DNA of 64,000 bases from Lepisosteus oculatus. Lineage: Eukaryota > Chordata > Actinopteri > Semionotiformes > Lepisosteidae. The DNA lies in the NCBI RefSeq assembly GCF_040954835.1, contig NC_090698.1, forward strand, positions 4,586,501 through 4,650,500, given 5' to 3'. The translations under genes and the position numbers were made by a program. The notes under the pieces were generated by a model. It was given only the letters and a program-made list of their open reading frames with translations. It had not been told where the DNA came from and searched no databases. This document shows, piece after piece, positions 48,601-61,027 of this stretch. Within the stretch, counting starts at the first letter, position 1, and every line of letters starts with the position of its first letter.

Positions 48601-51600
48601 TCAAGGCGCGTACACCCACAAGCCTACACAAAGGATCCACGGATTCACTTTTGTCCGCCAACCTGGGATTTCTAGTACTTGTACTCCCTCTTGTGGTCAC
48701 CATTGGGAATTGCAGTCACTATTTCAAGGAGCTGTGATCGGTTACTCATTCAGGTACATTGAAGTTCAAGTTTATTGTCATTATACTCATATACAGGTAC
48801 ATGGTATAACGAAATGCTATTTAGCTAGCTCTCGGACGATAAGTAGTACAAAGAAAAAAAACAATACAATTGTATAATAAAAGAAAGAGACAACAGGCAG
48901 TGTGCAAAAAACAACAACAGGTAACAGGTATAATGTGCAAAAACATGCATCAACAGAATGAAATAAAGGGATAGAAATTATGGGGAGTGAGCTTCTTGAC
49001 ATGTGAGGTAGAGGTAGATTTCAATGTGTGAGTTTTTGGTAAGAAAGAAGGCACTGTGAGGTTCAGATCATGGGTGAGAGGTGAGAGAGGCTGGGAGTTT
49101 AATAGTTTGATAGTGCGGGGGTAAAAACTGTCTCTGAGTCTGGTAGTCCGGGCCCGAATGCTCCAGTACCGTTTTGTAGATGGTAGAGAGTCATACAGTC
49201 TGTAGCTGGGGTGTGTGGGGTCTTTGATGATGCTTAGAGCTTTCCTCAAGCACCGTCTGTCATAAATGTCCTGTATAGATGGGAGGGCAGCCCCAGTGAT
49301 GGACTGGGCAGTTTTCACCACCCGCTGTAGGGCTTTGCGGTCAGCAGCACTGCAGTTGCCATACCACACTGTGATCCAGCCTGTCAGTGTGCTTTCTGTA
49401 GTGCATCTGTAAAAGGTAGTGAGGATCTGGGGACATATCTTAGCCTTCTTCACCGTCTTAGGAAGTACAGGCACTTTACTGAAGTTTATACTGTTTAAAA
49501 TAAATGTTAAGTGAAGTGTATTTCTGGGGAAAGGGTTTAAGGTTAGATCATTTAAAATCCAACTTCAAATAATCTTACAAGCAAAATGCCATTTTAAACC
49601 TTCGATCTTTAGCTCCAAAAGCTCCAAAGGCGCAGAAGACATCAGGTAACCCCTGGGGTTTCACCAGTGGGCTCCCAGCGCTCAGACTCACTCAGGTCGT
49701 TTCCGGTGCCCAGGATGATGATGGCGGCGTCCTGCCCCTCCAGCGTCTTCTTCACGTCCTCCTTGTTCAGGACGTCGCCCACCACCACCCTAGAGGCCTT
49801 GTGGTCCGGGGGCAGACGGGAGGGGTCTCGCACCAGCACCGTCACATTGTAGCCTGCGGACACAGCGCGCGGTTTGACCGCGGTCAGCACCTTCTGAAAT
49901 AAACACCTGCTGCTGGACACCGCCTTGCTCTTCATCAGCACAGCCACAACTCAGAAGGAAGGCTACCGCGTGCGGCGCCTTTCATGCAGTTTGTGGCTGC
50001 TCAAAACCGCCATTGGTTTGAAAATCCCGCGCATTTTCTGCACTAAGAGAGCCCGTTTGAAGAGACACAAGCACAAGGCAGGTGGGGTTTATGACTCCTG
50101 TAGTTCCAGAGCGCTGCAGATCAGGGCCGGAGCACAGAGCCGTTAAGGACTCGTATTGCCAGGAAGCGGGGTAGTTCCAGAGCTCTGCTCCAGAGACAAT
50201 CGAGCTGTTCGAGTGCATGTGCACAGAATCAGCCAGCCAGTCACTCAGCTCATGCTCTCCCGTCACGAGCTGAGTGTTACCCCTCAGGCACAAGGGAGGG
50301 AGCCCTAACATTTAACAGGCTAATAAACTAAGGTCCAGCTCCTGTCGGGGAGCAAATTCTTTTTTTTTTTTAAACCAACTTCCTCAAAACGAACAGACCC
50401 GCCCTTCACTTTGTTTAAACAAGATCTAGATTGTATCATGTTTTAGGGGGCAGTGTGCATCTTCTTTCCCCAATAAAGTATACTTTTACCGACAGTGTAA
50501 GCCGAAAAGGTTCATCTAAATCCCTCAAACTCATCTTGAATAGTCGAGGTTGCTCACCTGTTTTACTTTTAGAAAGTCCACAGCGAGCATGGGCCTTTTG
50601 TTCTGATGGCACCCCAACAGCTTTCACTCCCGTTTTAAATAACTAGGTCATTCGTTACTGGACAATTCGTCATTGACGCTGACCTTTCCACGAGAAGGTG
50701 TTTGTACAGATTAGCGACAGTGCAGCGTTCGTGAGGCTCAGACGGCCGGACGAGAGGTAAATATATGCGCGGCTCATACAAGCAAAGCTGCTGTTCGCAC
50801 TTGTTTCAGTTACGTGGGTAAAACGGTCACATGTCGCCCTTCTCCATAGCAATGGAGAAGCGCTCTCCCAAGAGGCGCAAGGACGGCACCGTTACCATAC
50901 TGTAGCGCCCGAGTGTGCACAGAGAACGGAGCTCAAAGTGAATCGAGCCCAACCCATCTGTTCCAGAAGGATAAGGGAACTATCTGGACACCTCGTGACT
51001 TATCTCCCTTGCAGCAGGCGATCTGCAACCGTGACTCAGCCGAAAATCAGCACCTGGTCTGCCAGCATTACACGACTGTTTTTAAAGGATCTTCGCTCCG
51101 TCTTAAAGGAAGCAACATAAGTGCATGAAACAAGCCTACTACACTAATACCAAGTATTTTTTAAAAGTTTTTCCTTTATTAGTCAAGGCGATTTCTGTAT
51201 CACGGGCTGTATGCGAAACAGATAACTGATTAATGAAGTTCACTAATAAATTTAACGCATCAAAAAATTCGTCTAATACGAGACGGCGGAATAATCGCTT
51301 GCTTGTTAAATAGAACAAACAGATTTCAACGACTGAATTAATATAATTTTAATGTCAGTAGCATTGACCTTAATAGCATTCCATTATTTTACTAAAAAAG
51401 CCCCCTTTGGCATCGTTAATGGATTGTTTAGAAATTCCGCGGAGACAGCTGACGTGATGGTTAGATCAGTCAAGATGGACAAGACAGCTTTCAAAAACAA
51501 GCAACGCACTAAAGTCTCTAAATGTTTTACCTTACCGAGTCTTAACGATACCAAAAAAAAAAGGTAAATAGTGCCCTTGATTTAATAAGTATACCAAACT

Positions 51601-51824
51601 TCGCAGCTGCCTAATTCGTCAAGCAGCTGCAACTTGTAGATGGGCAGCCCATGTCCGCGTTCGGGGCTGCGGAGGTAAGATTAAATCAGCTCGCGATCCA
51701 CGGCCGTGGCCTCGAGTTTCACACGGTTTAGACTCCTACCTGCGCCGACAGCCTGGGGCAGGGTCACCAGGCCGGTCATTCCCGTGGCGCCGAATAACGC
51801 GACGTTCTTTATCGTCCCAGCCAT
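45660..51824 (-). CDS. BLVRB: BLVRB, biliverdin IX-beta / NADPH-flavin reductase (5 exons, 207 aa)
   Basis: Cytosolic NADPH-dependent reductase of flavins and of non-alpha biliverdin isomers. Minus-strand exons: 51824-51740, 49853-49692, 48578-48489, 46887-46756 and 45814-45660. Every junction has AG/GT and correct phase; the total is 624 nt including TAA, giving 207 aa against 206 in human. Rossmann motif GATGMTG lies at residues 12-18. [12 protein letters not shown] carries the arginine expected to contact the NADPH phosphate. [19 protein letters not shown] spans the exon 2/3 join. ACMSAFLL includes the conserved active-site serine. [15 protein letters not shown] follows, then [15 protein letters not shown]. 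All expected motifs are intact. It lies upstream of SERTAD3 in the same orientation, as in human 19q13. Intron 2 carries a LINE tail and a short SINE lies in intron 3. Confidence 0.97.
48357..48474 (+). repeat. 5S-derived SINE, 3' tail fragment
   Basis: It contains 'caggtggggctgcacattgg', 'cattacctgtaaagcgcttt' and 'gtccagaaaagcgctatata' and ends in (ATT)n. It is severely 5'-truncated. It lies in BLVRB intron 3, 15 bp from the exon 3 donor at 48488. Confidence 0.85.
48757..49490 (-). mobile_element. L2/jockey-clade LINE, 5'-truncated, in BLVRB intron 2
   Basis: The minus-strand frame at 48950-49474 encodes the intact C-terminal part of ORF2 ([20 protein letters not shown], then [35 protein letters not shown] and [20 protein letters not shown]). 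A roughly 200-bp 3' UTR ends in 'gacaataaacttgaacttca', typical of this clade. It is antisense to no gene; it lies in the same orientation as BLVRB. The long open frame suggests a younger insertion than the 6-7.5-kb relative. Confidence 0.9.
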
Positions 51825-52100
51825 GACGCCTGGAGAGCAGTAGCAGTGAGCTACAGCCACACGCTCAGTGTCACAAAGCTCGGCTTGGAAAGCGAAACCC
51901 GGTCTGTTAGAGGCGATAAGGAGGGTCCGCCCCCCACGCCGAGCGCTCACTTCCGCGACGAACTCCTCCCAGGATTAAAATCTACATTCCGGGCCATTGC
52001 GTATTGACAGCCCGGCTGAGCCATAAAAGACTACACCAAGTGCAAAGGTCTCACAATCGTCACGAAACTGTGGATTCGGCACTTTTTTCAAAAGCTCTTG
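51825..52100 (-). promoter_or_regulatory. BLVRB: BLVRB promoter region
   Basis: CpG-containing sequence immediately upstream of the BLVRB start codon, with GC-rich stretches at 51925-51975 and no TATA box at the expected distance. The boundary is inferred. Confidence 0.45.
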
Positions 52101-52732
52101 CGTCATTTAACTTTTGAGGGAACGCGCTTTAAAGACGCCGGGCTTTAAAATTAAAGGGGGACGCGTTCCTTTTTTCGAGTTTCAGACAGTGGCACTCATG
52201 ATAAAGTTGATGGCTCTTGGAGCAAACCGTTCAGTTAAATATTACCTCAGCTCAGTGGGAATCAGCAGCCAACCTACCAGTGCTCTGACATACCAAGCGT
52301 CAAGTTTATTAAGCCAGAAGCCCAGAAACAGAGCGGTGACCAGTCACCGACCAACGTTTTCCGGATGAAACACTGAATGTAAGCCCTCGGAAACTAGTCT
52401 TTTGGCCTGATAACCTGTCTTGAAACATTTGTAACCTCAGTTTGTCTGCACAAAAAGGGAGATCACGTTTAGAAGTCCACTCATGAATTCTGCTCCCTAG
52501 TGGAAAGTCTTTACCTGCCCTCCACGTTCAGCAATGAACCTTGTGCAATACAGGAGGGAGAATACCCCACTTCTACAGTATACAGCCGTCACGTCCAGTG
52601 CCTTTTACCTCTGGATGTGCTTCCTTAACCCTGGAGGAATCCAGAAATGTGTTAACCTGGTGGAGTGCTCCACACCAACACCATTGGCTGTTTTTATTAA
52701 ATAACTATATTTCTGCTAGCTAGTATATACAG

Positions 52733-53240
52733 TTATAATAATAATAATAATATTCATTGCTTACACTTATATAGCACTTTTCTGGACACTCCATGTTACC
52801 ACCAGTGTGCAGCCCCACCTGGATGATGCAACAGCAGCCATAGTGCACCAGAAAGCTCCCCACACACCAGCTATTAGTGGGAGGAGAGCAGAGTAGTGAA
52901 GCCAATTCATATTGGCTTATTAGATTATTAGAAGGGCCAATGGGAAATTTGGCCAGGACACCAGGGTTACACCCCTACTCTTTTCGAGAAACATCCTGGG
53001 ATGACACACATCTCATCCAAAGGACAGCACATCTTTACAGTATCATGTCCCTGTCACTATACTGGGGCATTAGGACCCACATGGACCACAGGGAGACTGC
53101 CCCCTGCTGGCCCTACTAACACCTCTTCCAGCAGCAACCTTAGTTTTTCCCAGGAGGTCTCCCATCCAGGTACTGACCAGGCTCACACCTGCTGAGCTCC
53201 AGTGGGTTGCCAGTTGTGAGTGGCAGAGTACTCCATGGCT
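52733..53240 (-). repeat. 5S-derived SINE, near full length, antisense
   Basis: The (ATA)n tail is at 52736-52751. The antisense body follows ('cactccatgttaccaccagt', 'ggccaggacaccagggttac'), and then the antisense 5S head with ggtctcccatcc at about 53156-53167. Its central part carries a perfect CTCF-like core at 53097-53110. Confidence 0.85.
53097..53110 (-). promoter_or_regulatory. CTCF-like motif inside a 5S-derived SINE
   Basis: CTGCCCCCTGCTGG is the reverse complement of CCAGCAGGGGGCAG, an exact CTCF core. It sits in the SINE body segment that reads 'gcagggggagctca' or 'tagggggcgctca' in other copies, so the family carries a near-CTCF site. Confidence 0.5.
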
Positions 53241-53596
53241 GCTGGCTTTGTAAGAATCCGCAGTTTTCTTGAGGTTCTCTCTGAATGAAAGGTAACTCAA
53301 TCTAGAGAATCCTCCCCAAGATTTGTGTTTGGTAATTTACTAGTAACAAACCCTGTACTTACATTACAAACAGCCAACTTACGAACCCTCCTGATAAATT
53401 GAGAGCCTTTTTTACAATGTCTACCCCCTAAAGAGTGAGCAATTACCAGCCACAGTCCTATTTCAAGGAGAAGGTGCCTCTTCTGTGAGTCATCAGGATT
53501 GGTACTGTTGGCCATATCTGTTATTTACTCAGCCAATAGGAGACACACCTGATGGCTTTGATGAAACGTGCTGTCACCACTGGTAAGTCCTTAAAC

Positions 53597-53661
53597 ATGT
53601 TATGTTATGTTATGTTATGTTATGTTATGTTATGTTATGTTATGTTATGTTATGTTATGTT
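53597..53661 (+). repeat. (ATGTT)13 microsatellite
   Basis: Thirteen perfect pentanucleotide units. A LINE 3' tail follows immediately at 53663. Confidence 0.97.
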
Positions 53662-53662
53662 A

Positions 53663-53803
53663 TTGCTATTGTGTTACTATCTATTGTCTTATCTTCTGTC
53701 CTATTTATATACTGCACCTGAGTGACTAATGAGAAACACTTTTCATTATACTATGCACCTGTGTAAGTTTAATGACAATAAAGTTTAATTGAATTGAAAC
53801 AAT
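53663..53803 (+). mobile_element. LINE 3' UTR tail
   Basis: 'gagaaacacttttcattata' and 'agtttaatgacaataaagtt' with an aattgaattgaa end. This is the 3' terminus form of the L2-type LINE family also seen at 48757-49490. No coding portion remains; the pentamer satellite lies at the truncation point. Confidence 0.65.
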
Positions 53804-53809
53804 CCTTGT

Positions 53810-54850
53810 TCTGGTTAAGCATGATCGATCCTCGCAATTTAGTTGACTGAGCTGGTGGGGGGGGTAAGAGCTCAGGAATATAAATTTGTGAGAGAGATCT
53901 ATTCTTGTAATTATATTACATTTAGAAGGGGGGAAAAGTACATTGATGAGTCAGTGAGGGGTTGAGATTCTGTCTTTAATAATAATAAGTCATTCATGTA
54001 GTTCCAGTCATTTGGTAACGGTACTGGCTACTGTGTAATATAATGTGTTGCTCATTTGACAAATGATTCTACGAGTACTTTAATTAAAGTTCCTTGTGGA
54101 CAAATGAAGTTCTTCTATAAGTCTATGTCAAGTAAGGACAGGCATGTGGGGGTCGTTACTATATGGAACAGTACATTACTGAGCACGTCTCCGGAATGTT
54201 TCAATTTCTGTTCCAACCAAACACTTGGACCTCAAATTGAGCGAAACCCTTGGTTTTCAGTTTATAAACCAACCGAATCCATACAGGTCACCCTTAAATC
54301 ATTGGTTTGCAAAGACACGAAAGAAGTGAGTTTTGGTCCGCCTTGTATGCTTTGTCACTCCTGTTGAGCAATAGTTTAAAATGCAATATGATTTGATTTA
54401 CAGCACTCAGGTGACTTGGTTAGAATTAAGTGCTGAGAAAAGAAATCTGATTTCCCTGCACAAGTTCCAGAAACAACTAGAAGTGTCTTTTTGACATTCT
54501 TCTGATTGTTTTATGAATCAAGGTTAGACTTTAACCTCTAGGTTCTATTAAACCAGTTTAGACAATGTACAGTAGGTGCTTTCTTCATTCTGATCAGTAA
54601 TTTCCACTCATTGACACAGATTATAAGGCATACAGTGCTTAAAACGGAAGCTATGTGGTCAATGTTTACTGGGAGCTCTTAAATCACATCCACAACCACA
54701 AGCATATCTATATGGTCTACATCAAGAATGGCAGATATAGTTCTCAAGGGTCTGAGCACACTACAATTTCCATTCTGTGTCTAAATTTGCAAAATCAGGG
54801 CACTGCCAGCTCACCGATCGCTAATTATTTCTGTACAGTTTAGGTCCCAC
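53810..54850. other. Intergenic sequence, nothing recognised
   Basis: AT-rich. Frames of up to about 100 codons are present (for example 54056-54367 on the plus strand), without domain similarity or supported splice sites. Confidence 0.5.
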
Positions 54851-54852
54851 TA

Positions 54853-54989
54853 CTGTAGATCAGTGTTGGGCAGATCCAGTCTTCATGGGCCAGAAATACT
54901 ATTTTTTTCCGGATCACTTCCTAATTGAGAGCCCTGTGAAGCCAAGAGGAACCTGGCGCATGTTGGATCTGCCCAACACTGATCTACAG
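54853..54989. mobile_element. 137-bp palindromic MITE-like element
   Basis: 26-bp perfect inverted repeats at 54853-54878 and 54964-54989 (core cagtgttgggcagatcca) flank an 85-bp centre. The inner text 'gcagatccagtcttcatggg' recalls 'gtcctcgagggccag' hAT-type fish MITEs. Reading the element as starting at GATCAGTG, both sides have TA, which would suit a TA target duplication. Class assignment is uncertain. Confidence 0.75.
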
Positions 54990-55700
54990 GAGTTTATAGA
55001 ACTTTAAAGAGGTAATTAAGAATCAGTGATCTGGCTGTGCTCAAGCAGTGCTGTGCAGTGTCATGGAGTCAGTTGTCTGGTATTTGAATAGCAGGGTTCT
55101 ACAGTACGATGGATCATTTCTAGATTACACACCAAGTAATCCCAATACCTCGTTACTTCAGTGTCTGGTATTTATTCCAGCTCACATGGCTTTTCATATA
55201 TATTCTGGTTTAAATTCGTAAAGATATTCTGATCAATACTTTTCTATCCTCATTTATGAAAAGTGCACCTAAAACTGTATGGAACAGGTTCTTTGAAGCG
55301 TCTGCTTGCGTGATTTGCTAGCTTAGAAAGCAATACTCATTTACACATTGAGACGGTATTACAGTAGTTTGCTAATTCGGTGTCTGTTCTTCAATGTAGG
55401 TAACTGCAATTAACACGGATAATGCAATACAATGCTAGCTGTTGAACGGGGAGGCTTAAGAGTATTTTATAGTAAGTCGCTTCTTAAGGCTTTTTTTTGT
55501 GAATGAACTAAAGTGTTCATGTTCGCGGTTGGATTTTTAAAAACGTTTAATTCGACGTATCCAATATTGAAACGCATAGCGTGTTTTCTATCACAGCATG
55601 CGAGAGAACATCAGAGGCAGGGCTACTGATGAAAAGACATTATGTGTGTTGATAAGAAAATCAATTCAGTCCCGCAGGAATAAAAAAAAAGGTGTTTTCA
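54990..55700. other. Intergenic sequence, nothing recognised
   Basis: AT-rich, unique-looking DNA without supported features. Confidence 0.5.
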
Positions 55701-58260
55701 CCTATTCCGTAAGGACGAGTCGCTGACGTTTAACTGTCGCTGCCAGGTCCTTGTCCCGCTTACATGCGGAGCGATGAAAGACAGAAAATGGTAGCTACTT
55801 GGGAATACATTCAGTGCCTCCAGCTGAGGGATTTTTTTTTTGTAGAGGCGACAGCGGTGGGGGAGGTGAAATGACTGATTTTATTTGATCCTGTGCTTGT
55901 ACAAAGCGCGTCTTGCGGGAGCGCACATCACCGACAAGCGGAACAGTCGCTGCTTGATAGCAGTACCACAATTGCATTCTGCCGCCGAGACAGGTAAAAC
56001 CCCGGTAGCAAAATATTCCTCTGACGGCGACTGACAGGCCGGCCCACAGAACTCGGCAGGTTTCTGAATTCTGTGCCGTCCCAGCGCTGCGCACGCCGAG
56101 AAAAGAAAAAAAGCGCTAAGCTCGGCGTCTTCAGCCCAGTTGGGAAGAGCTCTTTATGGAAAAACGAGAAGAGTCTTTTGGCAATGTGTGCACGCACCCT
56201 ACCCTGCACGCATACGCGTGCATAGCTCACACCTGTGAAGGCGGCTCGTCTCCTTTGATTCACGTACAGTATCTCGCGGCCGCTCCACCGCGCACTCCCG
56301 AATCCAAGTCTCCCCCTCCGTGAGGCGCCGCTTTGAGCGAACCAAAGCGGTCTGAAATAGACGTGGCTGGCTGCTCCTTCCTTCTCTCCCTCTCTCTCTC
56401 TCTCGGAGACGGGATGCTTGCCACAGATGCCGTGTCGCTCGTAGCGTCGTTTAAAGCACAGGGAGCGTGTGTGCGCTTCGCACAGGTCGATTGAGCACGC
56501 CGGCTGGGAATTCTGTCACGCATTAAACAAGGGTATTGAGTCGTGGGGGGGAGAGGTACACAGGCTTCTTTGCAGTCCACATCGCGGCTTCGCCTGTGTG
56601 TTTATGGTTCCGTGTTTTTCTGTATATTGCCATTGGTGGCGAGCCTGACAGCCGAAAGCCGGGCTCAGGATGCTGCCGGGAGGAAGCGGCAGCAGGCTCA
56701 ACCCGTGAATCCGACTTCTTCGCTCGCTGATATAGATTACACGAGTGGCGGCTTGCGGGACCTCGGCCGGGGATTTGGAGAACGGAGGTAAGCTCGGCTC
56801 CAGCCTGCATGACTATCGGAGGACTCCTCGGCCAAATGGCACTGAAGCTGCAAAGTGTGGCAGTACCCGGGGTGTGTGTTTCAGTGTGTGGGGAATGCAG
56901 CCACCGGCCTGCTCGGTACTACTGCAGTCATTTCGGTCTGTCCCCCGTCTCCCTCTCGTCACTCTGCCGTAAGCCGTGCCGTCTCCCGCAACCGGTTTTT
57001 GTACGCCGCGGCTAATGATATTGCTGAATCAATGTAAAAGGCTATGTTTTTTTAGTCAAATGAGGATATCGAATTTGAAAGCAGGCCTGTCATTAAATCC
57101 TCTCTCAGAAAAAAAAAAAAAGCTCATTTGGTTGCGGTGCGTTCGGTCTCGTCTCATAACAATAGGTATCGCAAATATCCAATTCCTGGATGTTTCAAGG
57201 GGTGATGGGCATATTGTCGTTGTCTGTAAATAATCCCGTAGCAGCTTGTCTTTTACCCCGCTTGTCAAATTAGAATGAAAAGGAGATGTCCAGCCTACAC
57301 GCCGATATAAACCGAGATCCGTGAATCAGATACACCGGTACGCGTTTGCAGTGCTTTGACACAGCTGATCTTAACCTTAGCGACAACCCCAGCACGTCTT
57401 TGTCCCCAAGGTCTAGTGTAATCGTTGCACAGCTGGAACGACAGTCCTATGACCGGGAAATACATGAATTGTCTTATGCGCACGTTAAGGTGATATCTAG
57501 CAAGCAAGTGGTTTCATTTAGCAGCAGAACTGCGGCTCATGCTATTTTGTATAGCAGCGCACGGTATCATTGCTCCTGTAGTAATGCGGGTTACAATAAT
57601 CATTGGACGTAGGGGCTGAGCCGGAGGCCGGCTGGGGAGGGTGGAGGGAGCCGGTAGGGTGACTCATTAAACTTCCATCAAGGGAACTGGGGTTCGCCCT
57701 GGAATCCGCGTTTCCGGTGCTCCCGCCGCGCTAAGGTGAAAGTCAAGACAATGGCAATGACACGAGCCGGCCCCGTGCTGTGGGTGCGCACTTGTAAACA
57801 TTCAGAAAGGCGTGTGCACTAGTTGTTTTTTTCAATTCCTCATTGCCGATGAGGAAGAGGTCGTCGCTGATTTATGTTTGCATCTAGGGAAGGGAGCTAT
57901 GTGTGCAATCTATGCTCCGGTTTATTTGGGCCCACCACAGGCGAGAATTTGTGTTTATATACCTAAGGGTACTGACACACACACCCCACACTCTGACTCG
58001 GATACTGACACACTAGGCGTTTTCCCCATTTTAAGGACGCGTGTCTCTAACCGCCAGAAATCGGTTCAGAAATCGCCTATTAAATTCCCTTTCCAAAGAC
58101 CACATCTGATGTTTCCCACAAACCCGACAGGCTGATCACGCATAAATGTGAAACCCGGGGAACCCGTGAAAGTGCCCTGTGCCTCGATGCCTAATCCGCC
58201 TGAATACCGCCGATTCGGCCGAGACCGTCAGCATTAACGATGGCATCGTCCGACATCCTG
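55700..58260 (+). promoter_or_regulatory. CpG island, probable promoter of a plus-strand gene
   Basis: CpG-rich from about 55.7 to 58.2 kb, with a (CT)n tract at about 56385-56405. A good plus-strand splice donor (GAACGGAG then gtaagc) follows 56788, so an untranslated first exon may end there. In human 19q13 the gene divergent from BLVRB is SPTBN4. No spectrin coding exon was found in the window, so this assignment rests on synteny only. Confidence 0.5.
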
Positions 58261-61027
58261 CGCGGTCCGTAGTCCTGAAGAGACAGGGGGCTGGGAAACT
58301 AGCGCAGTGTAGAGTACTTTAATAGAACTCTTATTTACACAGGTTATGAGCAGCACGTGTTTTGATCAGAATTCATCATTTTTCTTCGGCTTCCCGTTTT
58401 ACTCACTGGTTCTAGTACTGAATTATGAGGAGGTTCCGTTATCTGTAGTTGCCTACTTTTTAAAACAACAGCACACTGCGGGTTAAACGGGGACAATTTC
58501 ATTTTGAACCCAGAAGTTAGAAGAACAGCCTTGTTTTTATGAACTAAGAATGCTCATTTAGCAAAGCCTCCCGTAAACTAACAAAAAAACATCATTTTAC
58601 CATTGATATTTAATCTTTTTAGCATACTTGGTATGATTCTGATAATAAAATACCGGTAAACGGAAGTGTAACAGACATGAAACTAAAAGATCCCACTGAC
58701 GGCTCGATATTGGATTCCAAAGAATAGCTGAGTTCAAGTTTTCTGCTCTGGAGAGGACACGTTTGCTATGCAAACTGAGGGACGGTGCTTGAGTGTATAT
58801 CTCGCCCACCAGCTACTGTCATTATCTCATTAGAGCCGATCTGGTCTCTGGAGGATCTGGGCACACAGCTAATGACTCCTCTGCTAGTCTAAGGGTTACA
58901 ACTGAGAAAACAAGGAAAGTTGGGGTGTCTCAACGCCTTCAAGGGCAAACATGCATATCACTTACTTTTAAAGCATAAAAATCCTAACATTCCCTGTTTT
59001 TATCCCAGTGAATAACAGGATCCCATGTCAGCCATTTATAAGAACCTTAACTGCTGTTTTTAGCAGGCCATGTCGTATCCTGATGTACTAACTCCACATT
59101 AAAAGAGATGGGAGATAAAGCCTGCAGGTCTACTCCAAATGTTTTATTTTCACATTTCTTAAGCCTTTACAAACAGGAAAAAAAAATCCATTATTACATA
59201 AACTCCTCAAAATGCTGGAATTTTGCGCTCAGAACATTGAGTTATATTCAGCCTAGCAGTGTCCAGCCTTGCACTGATTGACAGTGATGCTCTATGAGCG
59301 TCAAACATAAGAGTGAGTGTTGTTTAGCGTTTGCTTAACTGCAGACAGTTTAGCAACGACCATAACAACACGCAACAATATCTGGAAAATGTGCTCAGTA
59401 GCAGCAGTGCATGTCCTACAAGAAACTGTCTTGTAGGCTCCCTGTGGTCTTGAATTGAGGAGAAGAAGAGGGGTCCCGGATCAGTAGCTCAAAGGGCATT
59501 TCCAAAGTAAACCCAAAGGACGGATATGAGGCAGATGTCCCAAGTAAAATCTAGGAGGTACAGGACTTCTTTGCAAACGGGACTGTGGAAGATTAGGACT
59601 AGCTACTGAGGCACTCTGTGGAAGACTTGTTCAAGCAGTGGCTGGGTGAAATTAATTAGGATCCAGCAAACAAGAGCTATGGCCTCCTCTCATTTGTAAC
59701 TGGTCTTATTTTCTAAGGGGCAGTAATGACTAGGGATGCAATAATAGTCACGCTGGCAGCAGTAGTGTCAGTCATACCAGTTGCAGAATCATTATTTGCA
59801 GCTCTTGTAACATTTTCCTAGCTCTCTGGACTCCGGAGGGTGGTGTTTGCATGTGTATTCAAAGCATGAGACAATGCTAAGGTATATACCACGCAAGTGA
59901 GCTGTCTGTGGCTGCTTGGTTTCATTAAAAACACATGAAGCAATATTAGACGTCTCTTTAGGTGCTTCTGTCGAAGGCTGTGAAGCGGTCAGAGCTAATT
60001 AACATTCGCATATCCCATTATAGTCAGATGGGCGTATAGAGCGATCTGTCAAATAAAAAAAACCATATCCTGAGCTCTTTTTAAAGTCGGAGCGAGGAGA
60101 GTTGAAGAGCTTTATATTAATGTGCTGTGACATCTGTTCTTCCTCAGGTCTATTCTGGTGTTTGTACTCATAGTGCTACACTGACTAATATCCTACAGCA
60201 GAGAACAGGACATAATGCTTCTGCTGAAAGGCCAGATTTGGTCTATTAATGGGAACGGGCTCCTGCCTTAAACTAGAGTTTCATTTTACCCAGCACCATG
60301 GACTAATGATGCCACAGAGGTTCCCACAATGCCACACACAGGGTAGTAGAGTGCAGCCATTAGGCACATGTACGTCAGAATCAAGTGCCTTGAAAATAAA
60401 ATGAAAGATGTGTTTTGGCATGAAGACTTTCTTGTCCCTGTGTCATATTATTTCTCTTTCCATTTGAGATGTATCTAACTCAATAGGCATCTTTGTTTGG
60501 GATGTGGGACGAGCTCTTTGGTAAAATAAAAGGTGCTTCCAACAAGACTCATCTCCCATAAGACTAAACATTCACACCACTTGCAACAGCCTTAAGGCTT
60601 TAAAACGTTAACAGTATGAGCAGCAGTTTTACTCAACTGCTTTTAGTAATCCAGCCATTCAAATCCTGGCTTGAATGCAGGGATGCATGAAGGTTGCTTT
60701 AGAAAAAGAAGATACTGGAAAGGAAAAGGTTTCACACATGCAGGTCTGTAAAAAGTTCAGAAGATGATGTGGCCATTGGACACAGACACCCTAAAAATGG
60801 GTTAAATGAGACACAGTGCTCAAACAGCACTAATATGTGTTAAAAGCAAGAAGCAACAATGTGATTATATATTTTACCACCAACATGTTGAACTCAGGCA
60901 GGTCAATATACGATATATGTTGACATCTACGACATTGATGAATACATGCATGTTGAGCAGCATAGTGATGTGGATGTTTCACAGACCTTTGATTCTTGTG
61001 TTCAATTCCAGTACCCTTCTGTTTAGA
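58261..61027. other. Sequence right of the CpG island, possibly an intron
   Basis: No exon was recognised. A short 'atggcctcctctcatttgta' string at about 59680-59700 is a CR1-like LINE tail relic. The rest is AT-rich and unremarkable. Confidence 0.5.
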
